Source: an uncultured Myxococcales bacterium
GTDB taxonomy: Bacteria > Myxococcota_A > Polyangia > Fen-1088
Length of the DNA: 32,941 bases
Direction: 5' to 3'
Assembly (NCBI GenBank): GCA_937889515.1
Contig: CALAOV010000227.1
Coordinates: 1 to 32,941, forward strand
Shown: positions 1 through 6,436 of the stretch, one piece after another
Numbering within the stretch: position 1 is the stretch's first letter
Layout: the number at the start of each line of letters is the position of its first letter
The notes under the pieces: generated by a model
The model's database searches: none
What the model was told of the DNA's origin: nothing
Seen by the model: only the letters and a program-made list of their open reading frames with translations
Made by a program: the position numbers and the translations under genes

Positions 1-29
1 GCCCGCCCCGCCTGGGGCATCATCGCGGC

Positions 30-554
30 ATGTTCGATTTCGACGTGCTCAAGATCAGCGAGGCGAGCGAGGCCGACGACCACCGGGACGGCGCCGCGCT
101 CGGGCTCGATACCGTGCGACTCGACGTGCGGGTCACCGACATCCCGCGCGGGCCGGCGCTCACGCTATCGCCCGAGGCGGCGGTGACCACCGCGATCGAA
201 GCGATGCGTCGCCGCGCCCGCGGCGCCGCGGTGGTGGTTCAGAACCACCGGCCGGTCGGCGTGGTGACCGATCGGGACATCCTGGCCCAGGCCGGCGCCG
301 AGATCGACGACCTGCGCACCATCCCGATCGCGGACGTCATGTTGCCCTGCACCGAACCGCTGCACGAAGACGACACGGTGGGTACGGCGCTGCGGAGCAT
401 GTGCGCCCAGCGCCAGTGGCACCTGCCGATCGTCTGCAGCCGCGGCCTGTTTCTGGGGGCGCTCGACATCGCCGACATCTCGCTGTGGTTGCGCGATCGC
501 TTGACGTTGATCTCGGTCGACGCCGTATTCGCGGAGGCGCAGGCAACCACCTGA
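30..554 (+). CDS. Two-CBS-domain protein (174 aa)
   Basis: The protein is almost entirely a pair of CBS domains (about residues 34-92 and 100-158). The first carries GVVTDRDIL, the typical end of a CBS repeat; the second runs from IADVMLPC to LGALDIADIS. CBS pairs bind adenosine nucleotides or SAM and act as regulatory modules; no catalytic domain is attached, so the partner is unknown. No stop codon lies in frame between base 3 and the ATG, so the true start could be upstream of the contig edge. No clear ribosome binding site precedes the ATG. It is convergent with the receiver protein at 663-1283. Confidence 0.85.
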   Translation: MFDFDVLKISEASEADDHRDGAALGLDTVRLDVRVTDIPRGPALTLSPEAAVTTAIEAMRRRARGAAVVVQNHRPVGVVTDRDILAQAGAEIDDLRTIPIADVMLPCTEPLHEDDTVGTALRSMCAQRQWHLPIVCSRGLFLGALDIADISLWLRDRLTLISVDAVFAEAQATT

Positions 555-583
555 TCGCAGAAGAGCTCAGACAGTGGAGAACC

Positions 584-644
584 CGGGGGCGGCGCGCGCA
601 GGGTGCAGGCGAAATGGGGCGAGAACGGCGGCGCGTCGCTCCCG
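584..644. terminator. Imperfect inverted repeat between convergent genes
   Basis: CGGGGGCGGCGCG (584-596) pairs with CGCGTCGCTCCCG (632-644) at 11 of 13 positions across a 35-nt loop. It lies between the converging CBS gene and the receiver gene, where a terminator is expected. There is no T-tract, so intrinsic termination is doubtful. Nothing else is visible in 555-662. Confidence 0.22.
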
Positions 645-662
645 GGGGTTGTTGAGGCGGAA

Positions 663-1283
663 CTAACCGCGCTCTTGCCAGGCGCGCTGTTCGGGGACGT
701 CGCCCAGGTTCTCGGCGCAAACGGCCAGCCGCCGGTAGATGGTGGCGCGTTCGGCGGGGCTGAGCGCGCCCTCGCAGTTGTGCAGAATGCTGCGCGACAG
801 CTCGAGACAGTCGCGCCACTCGCCGCGCGCTTCGTGAATCTCGGCGTAGCTGTTCCAGACCCGAAACTGATCGCGCAGCCGCACCCAGCCGGGTGGGAGC
901 TGAAGCTCGACGGGCGTCGCACGCCGCAAGACCGCCCGGAGCCGCAGCACCAGCTCCTGCATGCTGAAAGGTTTGACGATGTAGTCGTCGGCGCCCAGCG
1001 CGAGACCGCCGATGCGGGCGGCCTCGCCTGCGCGGGCCGTCAAGAAGACCACCGGGATGCGTTTGGTGCGCGGGTCGGCCCGCAGGCGGCGGCAGATCTC
1101 GGCGCCGTCGATATCCGGCAGCATCTGATCGAGCAGAACCAGATCGGGGCAACAGCGATCCGTCTCCGCCAGTGCCGCCTCGCCCGTGAGCGCGCCAACG
1201 GGATCGAAGCCAGCCAGCTTCAGCCCCGCCCGCACCGACTCGTTGATGTCGGCGTCATCGTCCACCACCAGCACCCGGAACAT
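663..1283 (-). CDS. Response regulator receiver protein with TPR-like C-terminus (206 aa)
   Basis: Residues 1-118 form a complete CheY-like receiver: acidic DDD at 8-10, phosphoacceptor D52 in LLDQMLPD, T82 in FLTAR and K104 in VKPF. The remaining 85 residues contain no winged helix or other DNA-binding motif. They are helical and repeat-like (YAEIHEARGEW, YRRLAVCAENLGDV), resembling two tetratricopeptide units. Output is therefore probably through protein contact. The ATG start gives the usual receiver N-terminus directly. A perfect 7-4-7 direct repeat resembling a Pho box lies about 37 nt upstream, so the gene may respond to phosphate. No cognate kinase is adjacent. Confidence 0.85.
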   Translation of the reverse strand: MFRVLVVDDDADINESVRAGLKLAGFDPVGALTGEAALAETDRCCPDLVLLDQMLPDIDGAEICRRLRADPRTKRIPVVFLTARAGEAARIGGLALGADDYIVKPFSMQELVLRLRAVLRRATPVELQLPPGWVRLRDQFRVWNSYAEIHEARGEWRDCLELSRSILHNCEGALSPAERATIYRRLAVCAENLGDVPEQRAWQERG

Positions 1284-1320
1284 CGGCGCCGAAGCTTAGC
1301 GGCTCCGCGCAGCCCGGATC

Positions 1321-1338
1321 GTGACGGTTCTGTGACGG
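1321..1338 (-). promoter_or_regulatory. Pho-box-like direct repeat upstream of the receiver gene
   Basis: On the minus strand the sequence reads CCGTCAC-AGAA-CCGTCAC, two identical 7-mers spaced 4 nt apart (11-nt period). This is the architecture of a PhoB box (E. coli half-site CTGTCAT; 5 of 7 match in each half). It lies between the end of the MarR-type gene and the start codon at 1283. Confidence 0.5.
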
Positions 1339-1346
1339 CTGCGGAT

Positions 1347-1820
1347 TTACGATGCCGTGCGCCGCTTTGGCGCCGGGGTGCAACAAGCGGTCACGGTCGG
1401 GTCGGCCAACGCCTCGGTGAGCGTTTCGAGCGACGCCACGATCGACGCGCGCCGGTCGGCGGGAATCCGATCGTACAGCTCGGCGAACGTATCGCGCTCG
1501 TCGCAGGCCAGACTCGAAATCGCCGCCCGGCCCTTGCGCGTGAGCTCGATGACGACGGCGCGCGCATCGGCCTCGTCCCGGACCTTCGAGAGATACCCGT
1601 CGCGCTCGAGCCGCACCAGATTCCGACTGGCCGTCGATTGGTCGATGTGCAGCTCCGCGGCCAAGGATGAGAGCGAGACCTTGGACGCACCTGCGACCCT
1701 CCGCATCGTTTCAAACTGCTGAAACGTCAGATCGCCACAGCAGACCTCATCGCGCTCGATGCGAGAGACCACCCGCGCGAGCTGGACCAGCAGAGAACCG
1801 AACGTCGCTCTTTTTCCCAT
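1347..1820 (-). CDS. MarR-family regulator of the arsenic cluster, Cys-rich (157 aa)
   Basis: A MarR-type winged helix: the recognition region SSLAAELHIDQSTASRNLVRLERDGYLSKV (shown only as the span at about residues 51-80) is followed by a wing (VRDEADARAVVIELTRKG). The ORF track runs open to 2705, but the part above 1820 is shadow. ATG at 1820 starts MGKRATFG and leaves a normal MarR length. It is divergent from the aquaporin gene with a palindromic AT-rich region between them. Cysteines are unusually frequent: C27-C28, C106 and C146-C147, two vicinal pairs that could bind trivalent arsenic. By position it replaces the ArsR repressor usually found here. Metalloid sensing is inference. Confidence 0.8.
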   Translation of the reverse strand: MGKRATFGSLLVQLARVVSRIERDEVCCGDLTFQQFETMRRVAGASKVSLSSLAAELHIDQSTASRNLVRLERDGYLSKVRDEADARAVVIELTRKGRAAISSLACDERDTFAELYDRIPADRRASIVASLETLTEALADPTVTACCTPAPKRRTAS

Positions 1821-1824
1821 TTCG

Positions 1825-1840
1825 ATACTTGTATGTATAC
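1825..1840. promoter_or_regulatory. Operator-like palindromes in the marR/aqpS divergent region
   Basis: ATACTTGTATGTATAC holds two overlapping perfect inverted repeats, ATAC-TT-GTAT and GTAT-GT-ATAC. It is strikingly AT-rich for this contig and sits only 5 nt from the marR-type start codon. The stretch ATGTATACCGCATT (1832-1845) matches ATGTATACTGCATT at 3052-3065 in 13 of 14 bases, suggesting a shared regulator, most simply the divergent MarR protein. Confidence 0.55.
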
Positions 1841-1853
1841 CGCATTTATTCGT

Positions 1854-2633
1854 ATGGTGTCCACGCCCATGACGGTGACCTTGCGACCAACCATCGCCCG
1901 ACGCGCGCTGGCCGAGGGGCTCGGCACCGGCTTTCTGGTGGCCACCGTGATCGGCTCCGGGATCATGGGCGAGCGCCTCGCGGGCGGGAACGTCGCGATC
2001 GCGCTGCTCGCGAACACCCTCGCCACGGGGGCGGGGCTCACCGCGCTGATCCTCACCTTCGGCCCGATCTCGGGTGGACACTTCAACCCGGTGGTGACGC
2101 TCGCCGACGCAACGCAGGGCGGAATCCCCTGGCGCGACGTCCTGCCGTACCTCTTCGCCCAGGTGGGCGGCGCCTTCGCGGGAGCCGCGGCGGCCCACCT
2201 CATGTTTGGGGAGGCGGTCTTCTCCCTCTCGCAGCATGCGCGCGCCGGGCTGCCCCAGATCTGGAGCGAGTTCATCGCCACCTTCGGCCTGCTGTCGGTG
2301 ATTTGGGGCTGTAGCCGCGCGCGACCGCAGACCACGCCGTTCGCCGTCGCCGCCTACATCATGGCCGCCTACTGGTTCACGTCCTCGACCTCGTTCGCGA
2401 ATCCGGCGGTGACGCTGGCGCGCGCCGTGAGCGACACCTTCGCGGGGATCCGACCGATCGACGCGCCTGGGTTCATCGCCGCCCAGGTGTGCGGAGCCGC
2501 CGCGGCAACCTGCATTTTTCGCTGGCTCGTTCCCTCTCTTCCACAGGGTGCGGCTCGGGTCGTCGTTCAAACAGAGCTCTCGGAGAAACCAGATGAAGAC
2601 AGTGCTGTTCGCCTGCATCCACAACGCCGGTAG
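1854..2633 (+). CDS. aqpS: Aquaglyceroporin of an ars operon (AqpS-like arsenite channel)
   Basis: MIP-family channel with the two half-helix motifs: GGHFNPVVTLA (NPV variant of NPA) in the first half and SFANPAVTLAR in the second, within about six hydrophobic segments. The N-terminus (RALAEGLGTGFLVATVIGSGIMGE) is typical of ars-linked aquaporins. In rhizobial ars operons AqpS lets As(III) formed by ArsC leave the cell, replacing an active pump; no ArsB or Acr3 is present here. Three in-frame starts exist. ATG 1833 lies inside the operator, so 1854 is chosen; 1869 is also possible. No start has a strong ribosome binding site. The C-terminus overlaps arsC by 41 nt in another frame. Confidence 0.85.
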   Translation: MVSTPMTVTLRPTIARRALAEGLGTGFLVATVIGSGIMGERLAGGNVAIALLANTLATGAGLTALILTFGPISGGHFNPVVTLADATQGGIPWRDVLPYLFAQVGGAFAGAAAAHLMFGEAVFSLSQHARAGLPQIWSEFIATFGLLSVIWGCSRARPQTTPFAVAAYIMAAYWFTSSTSFANPAVTLARAVSDTFAGIRPIDAPGFIAAQVCGAAAATCIFRWLVPSLPQGAARVVVQTELSEKPDEDSAVRLHPQRR

Positions 2634-3003
2634 GTCCCAGATGGCCGCCGCTTGGTTCAACCGGCTGACGGACCGACGCCTCGCGCGGGCGATCTCCGCG
2701 GGCACGGCGCCCGGCTCTCGCGTGCATCCGGAGGTTCAGAGCGCCATGGAAGAGGTCGGAATCGACCTGTCGAGCGCGACCCCCACTCTTCTCACCAAAG
2801 ACCTGGCCGAGTCGGCGGCCCTGCTGGTCACGATGGGCTGCGGCGAGGCCTGCCCGGTGGTTCCGGGACTGCGGCGAATGGATTGGCCGCTCGACGATCC
2901 CAAGGGGAAACCGATCTCCGAGGTGCGCCGCATTCGCGAAGAGATCCGGGGTCGGGTCGAAGCGCTGATCGCGGACGAAGGGTGGAACAACCCGTCGGAT
3001 TGA
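2593..3003 (+). CDS. arsC: Arsenate reductase, thioredoxin-coupled LMW-phosphatase fold (136 aa)
   Basis: The P-loop CIHNAGRSQM (C8, R14) is the CX5R active site of low-molecular-weight phosphatase-type ArsC. C83 and C87 in MGCGEACP are the redox pair that passes electrons to thioredoxin, and DWPLDDP supplies the general-acid Asp region. The enzyme reduces As(V) to As(III). Length is normal. ATG 2593 is chosen because it starts directly at the first beta strand (MKTVLFA); the longer ORF from 2548 adds residues that overlap the aquaporin. It is translationally linked to the aquaporin, which would export its product. A paralogue lies at 4034-4486. Confidence 0.92.
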   Translation: MKTVLFACIHNAGRSQMAAAWFNRLTDRRLARAISAGTAPGSRVHPEVQSAMEEVGIDLSSATPTLLTKDLAESAALLVTMGCGEACPVVPGLRRMDWPLDDPKGKPISEVRRIREEIRGRVEALIADEGWNNPSD

Positions 3004-3051
3004 TCCGATCAGTCCGATCGTCCGGCGCCTGGTGGGCCGAGCTCGAATTAA

Positions 3052-3081
3052 ATGTATACTGCATTCTATGTGCTATACATA
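3052..3081 (+). promoter_or_regulatory. Second ars operator/promoter region
   Basis: This AT-rich patch contains ATGTATACTGCATT, matching the site at 1832-1845 in 13 of 14 bases, followed by a perfect inverted repeat TATGT-GCTAT-ACATA (3067-3081). It directly precedes the ATG at 3084. It probably starts a second transcription unit (small secreted protein, arsI, second arsC) under the same regulator. Confidence 0.55.
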
Positions 3082-3083
3082 TT

Positions 3084-3545
3084 ATGAGTTCGATGGCTCA
3101 CAGTTCCGCTCCACCCAGGGAGAACAGGTCGCCGCGTCCAGGGCGCCCAAACTGGCGCTCGGGAACGTGGGCTCTGGTCGTGCCGCTTTTATTTCCATCC
3201 GGATGCCGGCTGACCTCGGGCCCGGATCTCGTCGGGCAAGAGCGTCGCAATATCCAGACCTGGACGGTGCCGCCCGGCGCAGCCGTCGTCGACGCCTCCG
3301 AGGTCGATGGGCGCAGACTGACCGGCCGCACCGGGATCGAGATATCAACCAACCTGGGCTGGGATCAATATCTGCGCTGGGTCGACGCCTCGAGCAAACC
3401 CGGGTACGCCGGGAGAGCCTCCGGCAGCACGACGGCGACTTTCGTCCGAATACTTCCCGGCGATGAGCTTCGAGTCGATCTGCAGGTCATCGCTCCGGGT
3501 CCACCGCTGAGTGTACGAATCACCTTCACGGCGACCCCCGATTGA
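3084..3545 (+). CDS. Hypothetical small exported protein in the ars cluster (153 aa)
   Basis: I do not recognise this family. After a basic N-terminus (RENRSPRPGRPNWR) there is one hydrophobic stretch ending in a cysteine (LVVPLLFPSGC). It resembles a signal sequence, but the residue at -3 is Pro, so it is not a standard lipobox. The mature part is polar and looks beta-rich (GIEISTNLGWDQYLRWVDA, DELRVDLQVIAPG), with no metal-binding cysteines. Starts at 3084 or 3093 are possible; neither has a good ribosome binding site. It ends 13 nt before arsI and follows the second operator, so it is probably co-expressed with arsI and the second arsC. Its role in arsenic handling is unknown. Confidence 0.6.
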   Translation: MSSMAHSSAPPRENRSPRPGRPNWRSGTWALVVPLLFPSGCRLTSGPDLVGQERRNIQTWTVPPGAAVVDASEVDGRRLTGRTGIEISTNLGWDQYLRWVDASSKPGYAGRASGSTTATFVRILPGDELRVDLQVIAPGPPLSVRITFTATPD

Positions 3546-3558
3546 GAAAGGACACATC

Positions 3559-3993
3559 ATGAACAATGTCCACATTCATCTGCACGTAGCCGACCTCGAC
3601 GCGAGTCGCGCGTTCTACGAGCGCTTCCTCGGGACGACGCCGGTCAAGGTCAAGCCGGGGTACGCCAAGTTCCTGCCCGATTTCGCCCCCATCAACCTGG
3701 CACTTTCGTCGGGCCCGAGCGGCCCCGGCCGGACCATCGATCACCTGGGCTTCCAGGTCGAATCTCGACAGACCGTCGACAACCTCCTGGCACGTGCCAA
3801 GGCGGCCGGTCTTCCAGTCCGCGAGGAGATGAACGTGGACTGCTGCTACTCGAACCAGGACAAGTTCTGGGTCCGGGATCCCGACGGGGTCGAATGGGAG
3901 GTCTATCACCTGAACCACGATCTCGAAGACGAAACCTCGGCCGCCGCCAGCACGTGCTGCACGCCGCTCGCCAAGATTGGGCGGCGGCCTTAG
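3559..3993 (+). CDS. arsI: ArsI C-As lyase (glyoxalase/VOC fold, 144 aa)
   Basis: A single VOC/glyoxalase-fold protein with the ArsI/CadI signature: the vicinal pair C95-C96 in NVDCCYSNQDKFW, then DPDGVEWEVYHL. Candidate Fe(II) ligands are an N-terminal His (HIHLHV), H62 (DHLGFQV) and E114 (EWEVY). ArsI enzymes cleave the C-As bond of methylarsenite or aromatic arsenicals with O2. A second pair, C133-C134, lies near the C-terminus, as in other ArsI/CadI proteins. ATG 3559 follows a purine-rich site (AGAAAGGA) at good spacing; the ORF-track start at 3511 would overlap the preceding gene. Known activity comes from the family; substrate is inferred. Confidence 0.88.
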   Translation: MNNVHIHLHVADLDASRAFYERFLGTTPVKVKPGYAKFLPDFAPINLALSSGPSGPGRTIDHLGFQVESRQTVDNLLARAKAAGLPVREEMNVDCCYSNQDKFWVRDPDGVEWEVYHLNHDLEDETSAAASTCCTPLAKIGRRP

Positions 3994-4033
3994 CGCTATC
4001 GAGCAGGCATTCGCGGTCATAGGGGGAGCAGCC

Positions 4034-4486
4034 ATGCACAAGAAGCGAGTCCTCTTCATCTGCATTCACAATTCGGCGCGGAGCCAGATGGCCGCCGCCT
4101 GGCTGAGGTCACTGGCGGCCGATCGCTTCGAGGTCGAGAGCGCCGGTCTCGAGCCCGGTCGGCTCAATCCGCTGGCCGTCGAGGCTATGCGTCGAGCCGG
4201 TGTCGACATCGGCGGCGCCGGAACGCAGTCGGCCTTCGAGCTGTTCAAGTCGGGCCGGCGGTTTCACTACGTGATCAGCGTCTGCGACGAAGCCTCCGCC
4301 GAGCGCTGTCCGATCTTCCCGGGTGTCACCAAGCGTCTGAACTGGAGCTTTGGCGATCCGTCGAGCTTCGTTGGCACGGACGAGCAGCGCCTCGAACAGA
4401 CGATGCGCGTCCGCGACGAGATCCGAGACAAGGTTCGGCAGTTGATAGACGATGAGCAGATGTCGCCGACCTTCGGTAGGCGCTGA
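4034..4486 (+). CDS. arsC: Second arsenate reductase, thioredoxin-coupled type (150 aa)
   Basis: P-loop CIHNSARSQM (C10, R16) with redox cysteines C84 (SVCDE) and C92 (ERCPIFPG). The spacing is close to the staphylococcal C10/C82/C89 arrangement and differs from the first copy (C83/C87). It is also longer at the C-terminus. The two copies are therefore diverged paralogues, not a recent tandem duplication. ATG 4034 is preceded by AGGGGGAG (4021-4028), the best ribosome binding site in the cluster. It is the last gene of the arsI unit; 261 nt without a gene follow. Confidence 0.92.
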   Translation: MHKKRVLFICIHNSARSQMAAAWLRSLAADRFEVESAGLEPGRLNPLAVEAMRRAGVDIGGAGTQSAFELFKSGRRFHYVISVCDEASAERCPIFPGVTKRLNWSFGDPSSFVGTDEQRLEQTMRVRDEIRDKVRQLIDDEQMSPTFGRR

Positions 4487-4602
4487 GATCCCGCTCCAGA
4501 TCTGAGGCGTCCCGCGTCGCAACTCCGGACGCCGCGGAGCGGCGCGCACCCAGCGCGAGCCCTGCCGTCGTCGGCCCGACGTTGACCGTCCGGACTCGCA
4601 AG

Positions 4603-4620
4603 CAGTAACCAAATCGTCAC
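4603..4620 (+). promoter_or_regulatory. Pho-box-like repeat upstream of the PstS-like gene
   Basis: CAGTAAC-CAAA-TCGTCAC has two 7-nt half-sites 4 nt apart. It is nearly the same as CTGTAAC-GGGT-TCGTCAC before the PhoB-like gene (13 of 14 half-site bases). It lies 127 nt upstream of the start codon. Downstream, TTGACC (4678-4683) and GATACG (4700-4705), 16 nt apart, are a weak sigma-70-like pair. A short GC hairpin CGCCGC-GGA-GCGGCG (4530-4544) without a T-tract may end the ars unit. Confidence 0.55.
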
Positions 4621-4747
4621 AAGAGTGTCGATGTCGCCACGCCGTCGCAACACTTCGCCGGGAGGTCCGGGTTGCTGTTGACCGTGTTACCTGCGCTGGG
4701 ATACGGGTTCCAACGCGAGCAATGACATTTCAATTTTGGAGGCATCC

Positions 4748-5968
4748 ATGACCCGTCTTACACGCTTTGCTGCCTGCGGCGCCGCGGCCGCGGCATGCCT
4801 GCTGGCGGCCCGAATGGCCGACGCGCAGGTGATGTGCAACGACACGACAACGCTACCGAATCCCATCATCCTGACGGGTTCCAGCGCCTTCGAAGCCACG
4901 GTGAAGCAGTTCGCCGTCAAGCTCTCAGCAGAGACCACGCCCACCACCATCATCTACCAGGTCCCGGGCTCCTGCTCCGGTGTGGCCAACTTCTCCGCCG
5001 CCCTGACCGGAACGGCGCACTACTACACGCTCGACACCACGGTGACCCCAAATGCGGTGGTCACGAACAGCTGCACGTTTGGCACGGGCCAGATGGCCGA
5101 CGTCGCCATCTCGGACGTCTTCTATTCGTCTTGCGCGAACGTCCCCCAGCCTATTCCAAGCACCATGGTGGACATTCCCGGGCCGGTCCAGGCCATGCTC
5201 TTCGTCGTACCGAAGTCGAACACGACTACGCAATACCTCACCGCCGCCGAGGCTGCGGATATCTACGGCTGCGGCGCGTCCGCGAACGTGGCCACGTTTA
5301 CTCAAGCCGGCGGCATCTTCTGCCGCGACCCGAACTCGGGCACGCAGATCACCGTCGCCGTCAACATCGGGGTTCAGCCCTCGGTGATGGTCGCGCCGAT
5401 CTGCGTTCCGTCGACGAACGGCACTGCTGGCGTAATCTCCGGGGTCACGACCTACGCCACGTCGGGATCCGCGATCGGCTTCATCGGTGCAGACGCCTAC
5501 GATCCACAGCGTGCGAACCTGAACTCGCTGGCCTTCCAGGGGTTCGGTCAGACCGAGGCCTACTACTCCGATTCGAGCGCCGCGACCGCGGATCGCCGAA
5601 ACGTCCGGGATGGTCACTACCTGATCTGGGGATACGAGCACATGATCGCGATTGCGGACTCGACCGGCACCCCCACCAACCCGAAGGCCACCAACTTCAT
5701 CGGCTGGATCAACGGCACCAAGACCGACCCCAGCTTCGACTACGTTCAGGTCGAGGGCGCTGCCGGAACGATTCCGGTCTGTGCGATGAAGGTCAAGCGG
5801 TCGTCCGACGGGGGTTTGCTCGACCACTACACGCCGACGGACACCTGCTCGTGTGCCTTCGAAGCCGCCATCACCAAGACGACCCCCGCGAACTGTGCGG
5901 CGTGCACGGGAACCGGAACCAGCACCTGCACCGGTGGCACGGCTTGCCACCACGGCTTCTGCGAGTGA
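4748..5968 (+). CDS. PstS-like phosphate-type substrate-binding protein with Cys-rich tail (406 aa)
   Basis: A signal peptide (MTRLTRFAACGAAAAACLLAARMADA) is followed by ILTGSSAFEATVKQFA and YQVPGSCSGVANF. The T-G-S-S and G-S-C-S-G turns are where PstS-type proteins hold phosphate. The middle (AADIYGCGA, ITVAVNIGV, GSAIGFIGADAYDP) also follows the periplasmic binding protein plan. The last 40 residues contain seven cysteines (CSC, CAAC, CHHGFC), absent from classical PstS and suggesting a disulfide-bonded surface module. ATG 4748 is set by GGAGG 5 nt upstream; the TTG at 4736 is rejected. It begins the run leading to the porin and Ton system, and a Pho-box-like site lies upstream. Phosphate as ligand is inference. 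Confidence 0.72.
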   Translation: MTRLTRFAACGAAAAACLLAARMADAQVMCNDTTTLPNPIILTGSSAFEATVKQFAVKLSAETTPTTIIYQVPGSCSGVANFSAALTGTAHYYTLDTTVTPNAVVTNSCTFGTGQMADVAISDVFYSSCANVPQPIPSTMVDIPGPVQAMLFVVPKSNTTTQYLTAAEAADIYGCGASANVATFTQAGGIFCRDPNSGTQITVAVNIGVQPSVMVAPICVPSTNGTAGVISGVTTYATSGSAIGFIGADAYDPQRANLNSLAFQGFGQTEAYYSDSSAATADRRNVRDGHYLIWGYEHMIAIADSTGTPTNPKATNFIGWINGTKTDPSFDYVQVEGAAGTIPVCAMKVKRSSDGGLLDHYTPTDTCSCAFEAAITKTTPANCAACTGTGTSTCTGGTACHHGFCE

Positions 5969-5981
5969 AAGGGATTTGAAA

Positions 5982-6371
5982 ATGCGTAAATACATGACGA
6001 AGTATCTCTTGTTGATGGCGCTCGGTGGGGCGGGCGTGATGGCCTGTTCCTCGTCGAGCACCCCTGCTGGGGGCGGCGGTTCTGGCGGCCACACCGGTGG
6101 TGCTGGCGGTACGGCGGCAGGCGGCGCTGGCGGCTCCTCAGCCGCTGGAGCAGGCGGTTCCTCGGCTGCGGGCGCAGGTGGCTCCTCGGCTGCGGGCGCA
6201 GGTGGCTCCTCGGCTGCGGGCGCTGGCGGCTCCTCAGCCGGCGGCACTGGCGGCGGCGCCACCGGGGGAACCACGGGCGGCGCGGCGGCCGTCAACGCCG
6301 CCATCATCAACGCACCTACCTCGGGCGGCATCACGCCGACGCGAGCCGCGCCACCGACCACCTGCCCCTAG
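5982..6371 (+). CDS. Gly/Ser/Ala-repeat lipoprotein (129 aa)
   Basis: A basic start and hydrophobic stretch end in a lipobox (GVMAC^SSSST). Most of the mature chain is a low-complexity linker built on GGSSAAGA units, encoded by a 24-bp tandem repeat. Only about 30 residues follow (VNAAIINAPTSGGITPTRAAPPTTCP), too few for a folded domain. Similar Gly/Ser linkers in Myxococcota usually carry a globular domain, so this may be a shortened gene. ATG 5982 has AAAGGGA upstream; the ORF-track start at 5853 overlaps the binding-protein gene. It lies 13 nt after that gene and is likely co-transcribed. Confidence 0.72.
   Translation: MRKYMTKYLLLMALGGAGVMACSSSSTPAGGGGSGGHTGGAGGTAAGGAGGSSAAGAGGSSAAGAGGSSAAGAGGSSAAGAGGSSAGGTGGGATGGTTGGAAAVNAAIINAPTSGGITPTRAAPPTTCP
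6129..6248 (+). repeat. 24-bp in-frame tandem repeat
   Basis: Five consecutive 24-nt units begin GGYGGYTCCTCRGC at 6129, 6153, 6177, 6201 and 6225; the third and fourth are almost identical and the fifth diverges at its end. They encode GGSSAAGA in the lipoprotein. Such arrays change copy number by slippage, so unit number may differ between strains or be collapsed in a short-read assembly. Confidence 0.9.
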
Positions 6372-6389
6372 GCCCACCAACGCGCCGAT

Positions 6390-6417
6390 GCCCCTCTCCC
6401 GGTTGCGGGTGAGGGGC
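6390..6417. repeat. REP-like intergenic hairpin
   Basis: GCCCCTC-T-CCCG-GTTG-CGGG-T-GAGGGGC is an almost perfect 28-nt hairpin, followed by an echo of its right arm (GGGGGTGAGG, 6418-6427). CCCTCTCCC...GGTGAGGG elements of this form are dispersed in intergenic regions of many GC-rich proteobacteria. It lies between the Gly-rich lipoprotein and the porin. It may attenuate transcription between them, and the GGTGAGG echo could be the porin's ribosome binding site. Confidence 0.65.
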
Positions 6418-6436
6418 GGGGGTGAGGACCCTCTTC

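Noticed and set aside
1821-2705. Upstream part of the 452-aa minus-strand ORF joined to the MarR-type gene
   Set aside because: Antisense to the aquaporin and arsC; residues before MGKRATFG are Gly/Arg-rich shadow, and ATG 1820 gives a normal MarR length.
5079-5097. TGGCACG as a sigma-54 -24 element
   Set aside because: No TTGCW follows at the required distance, and it is inside a coding region.
5932-5950. GGTGGCA-CGGCT-TGCCACC hairpin as a terminator
   Set aside because: It lies inside the coding sequence of the binding protein's Cys-rich tail and has no T-tract.
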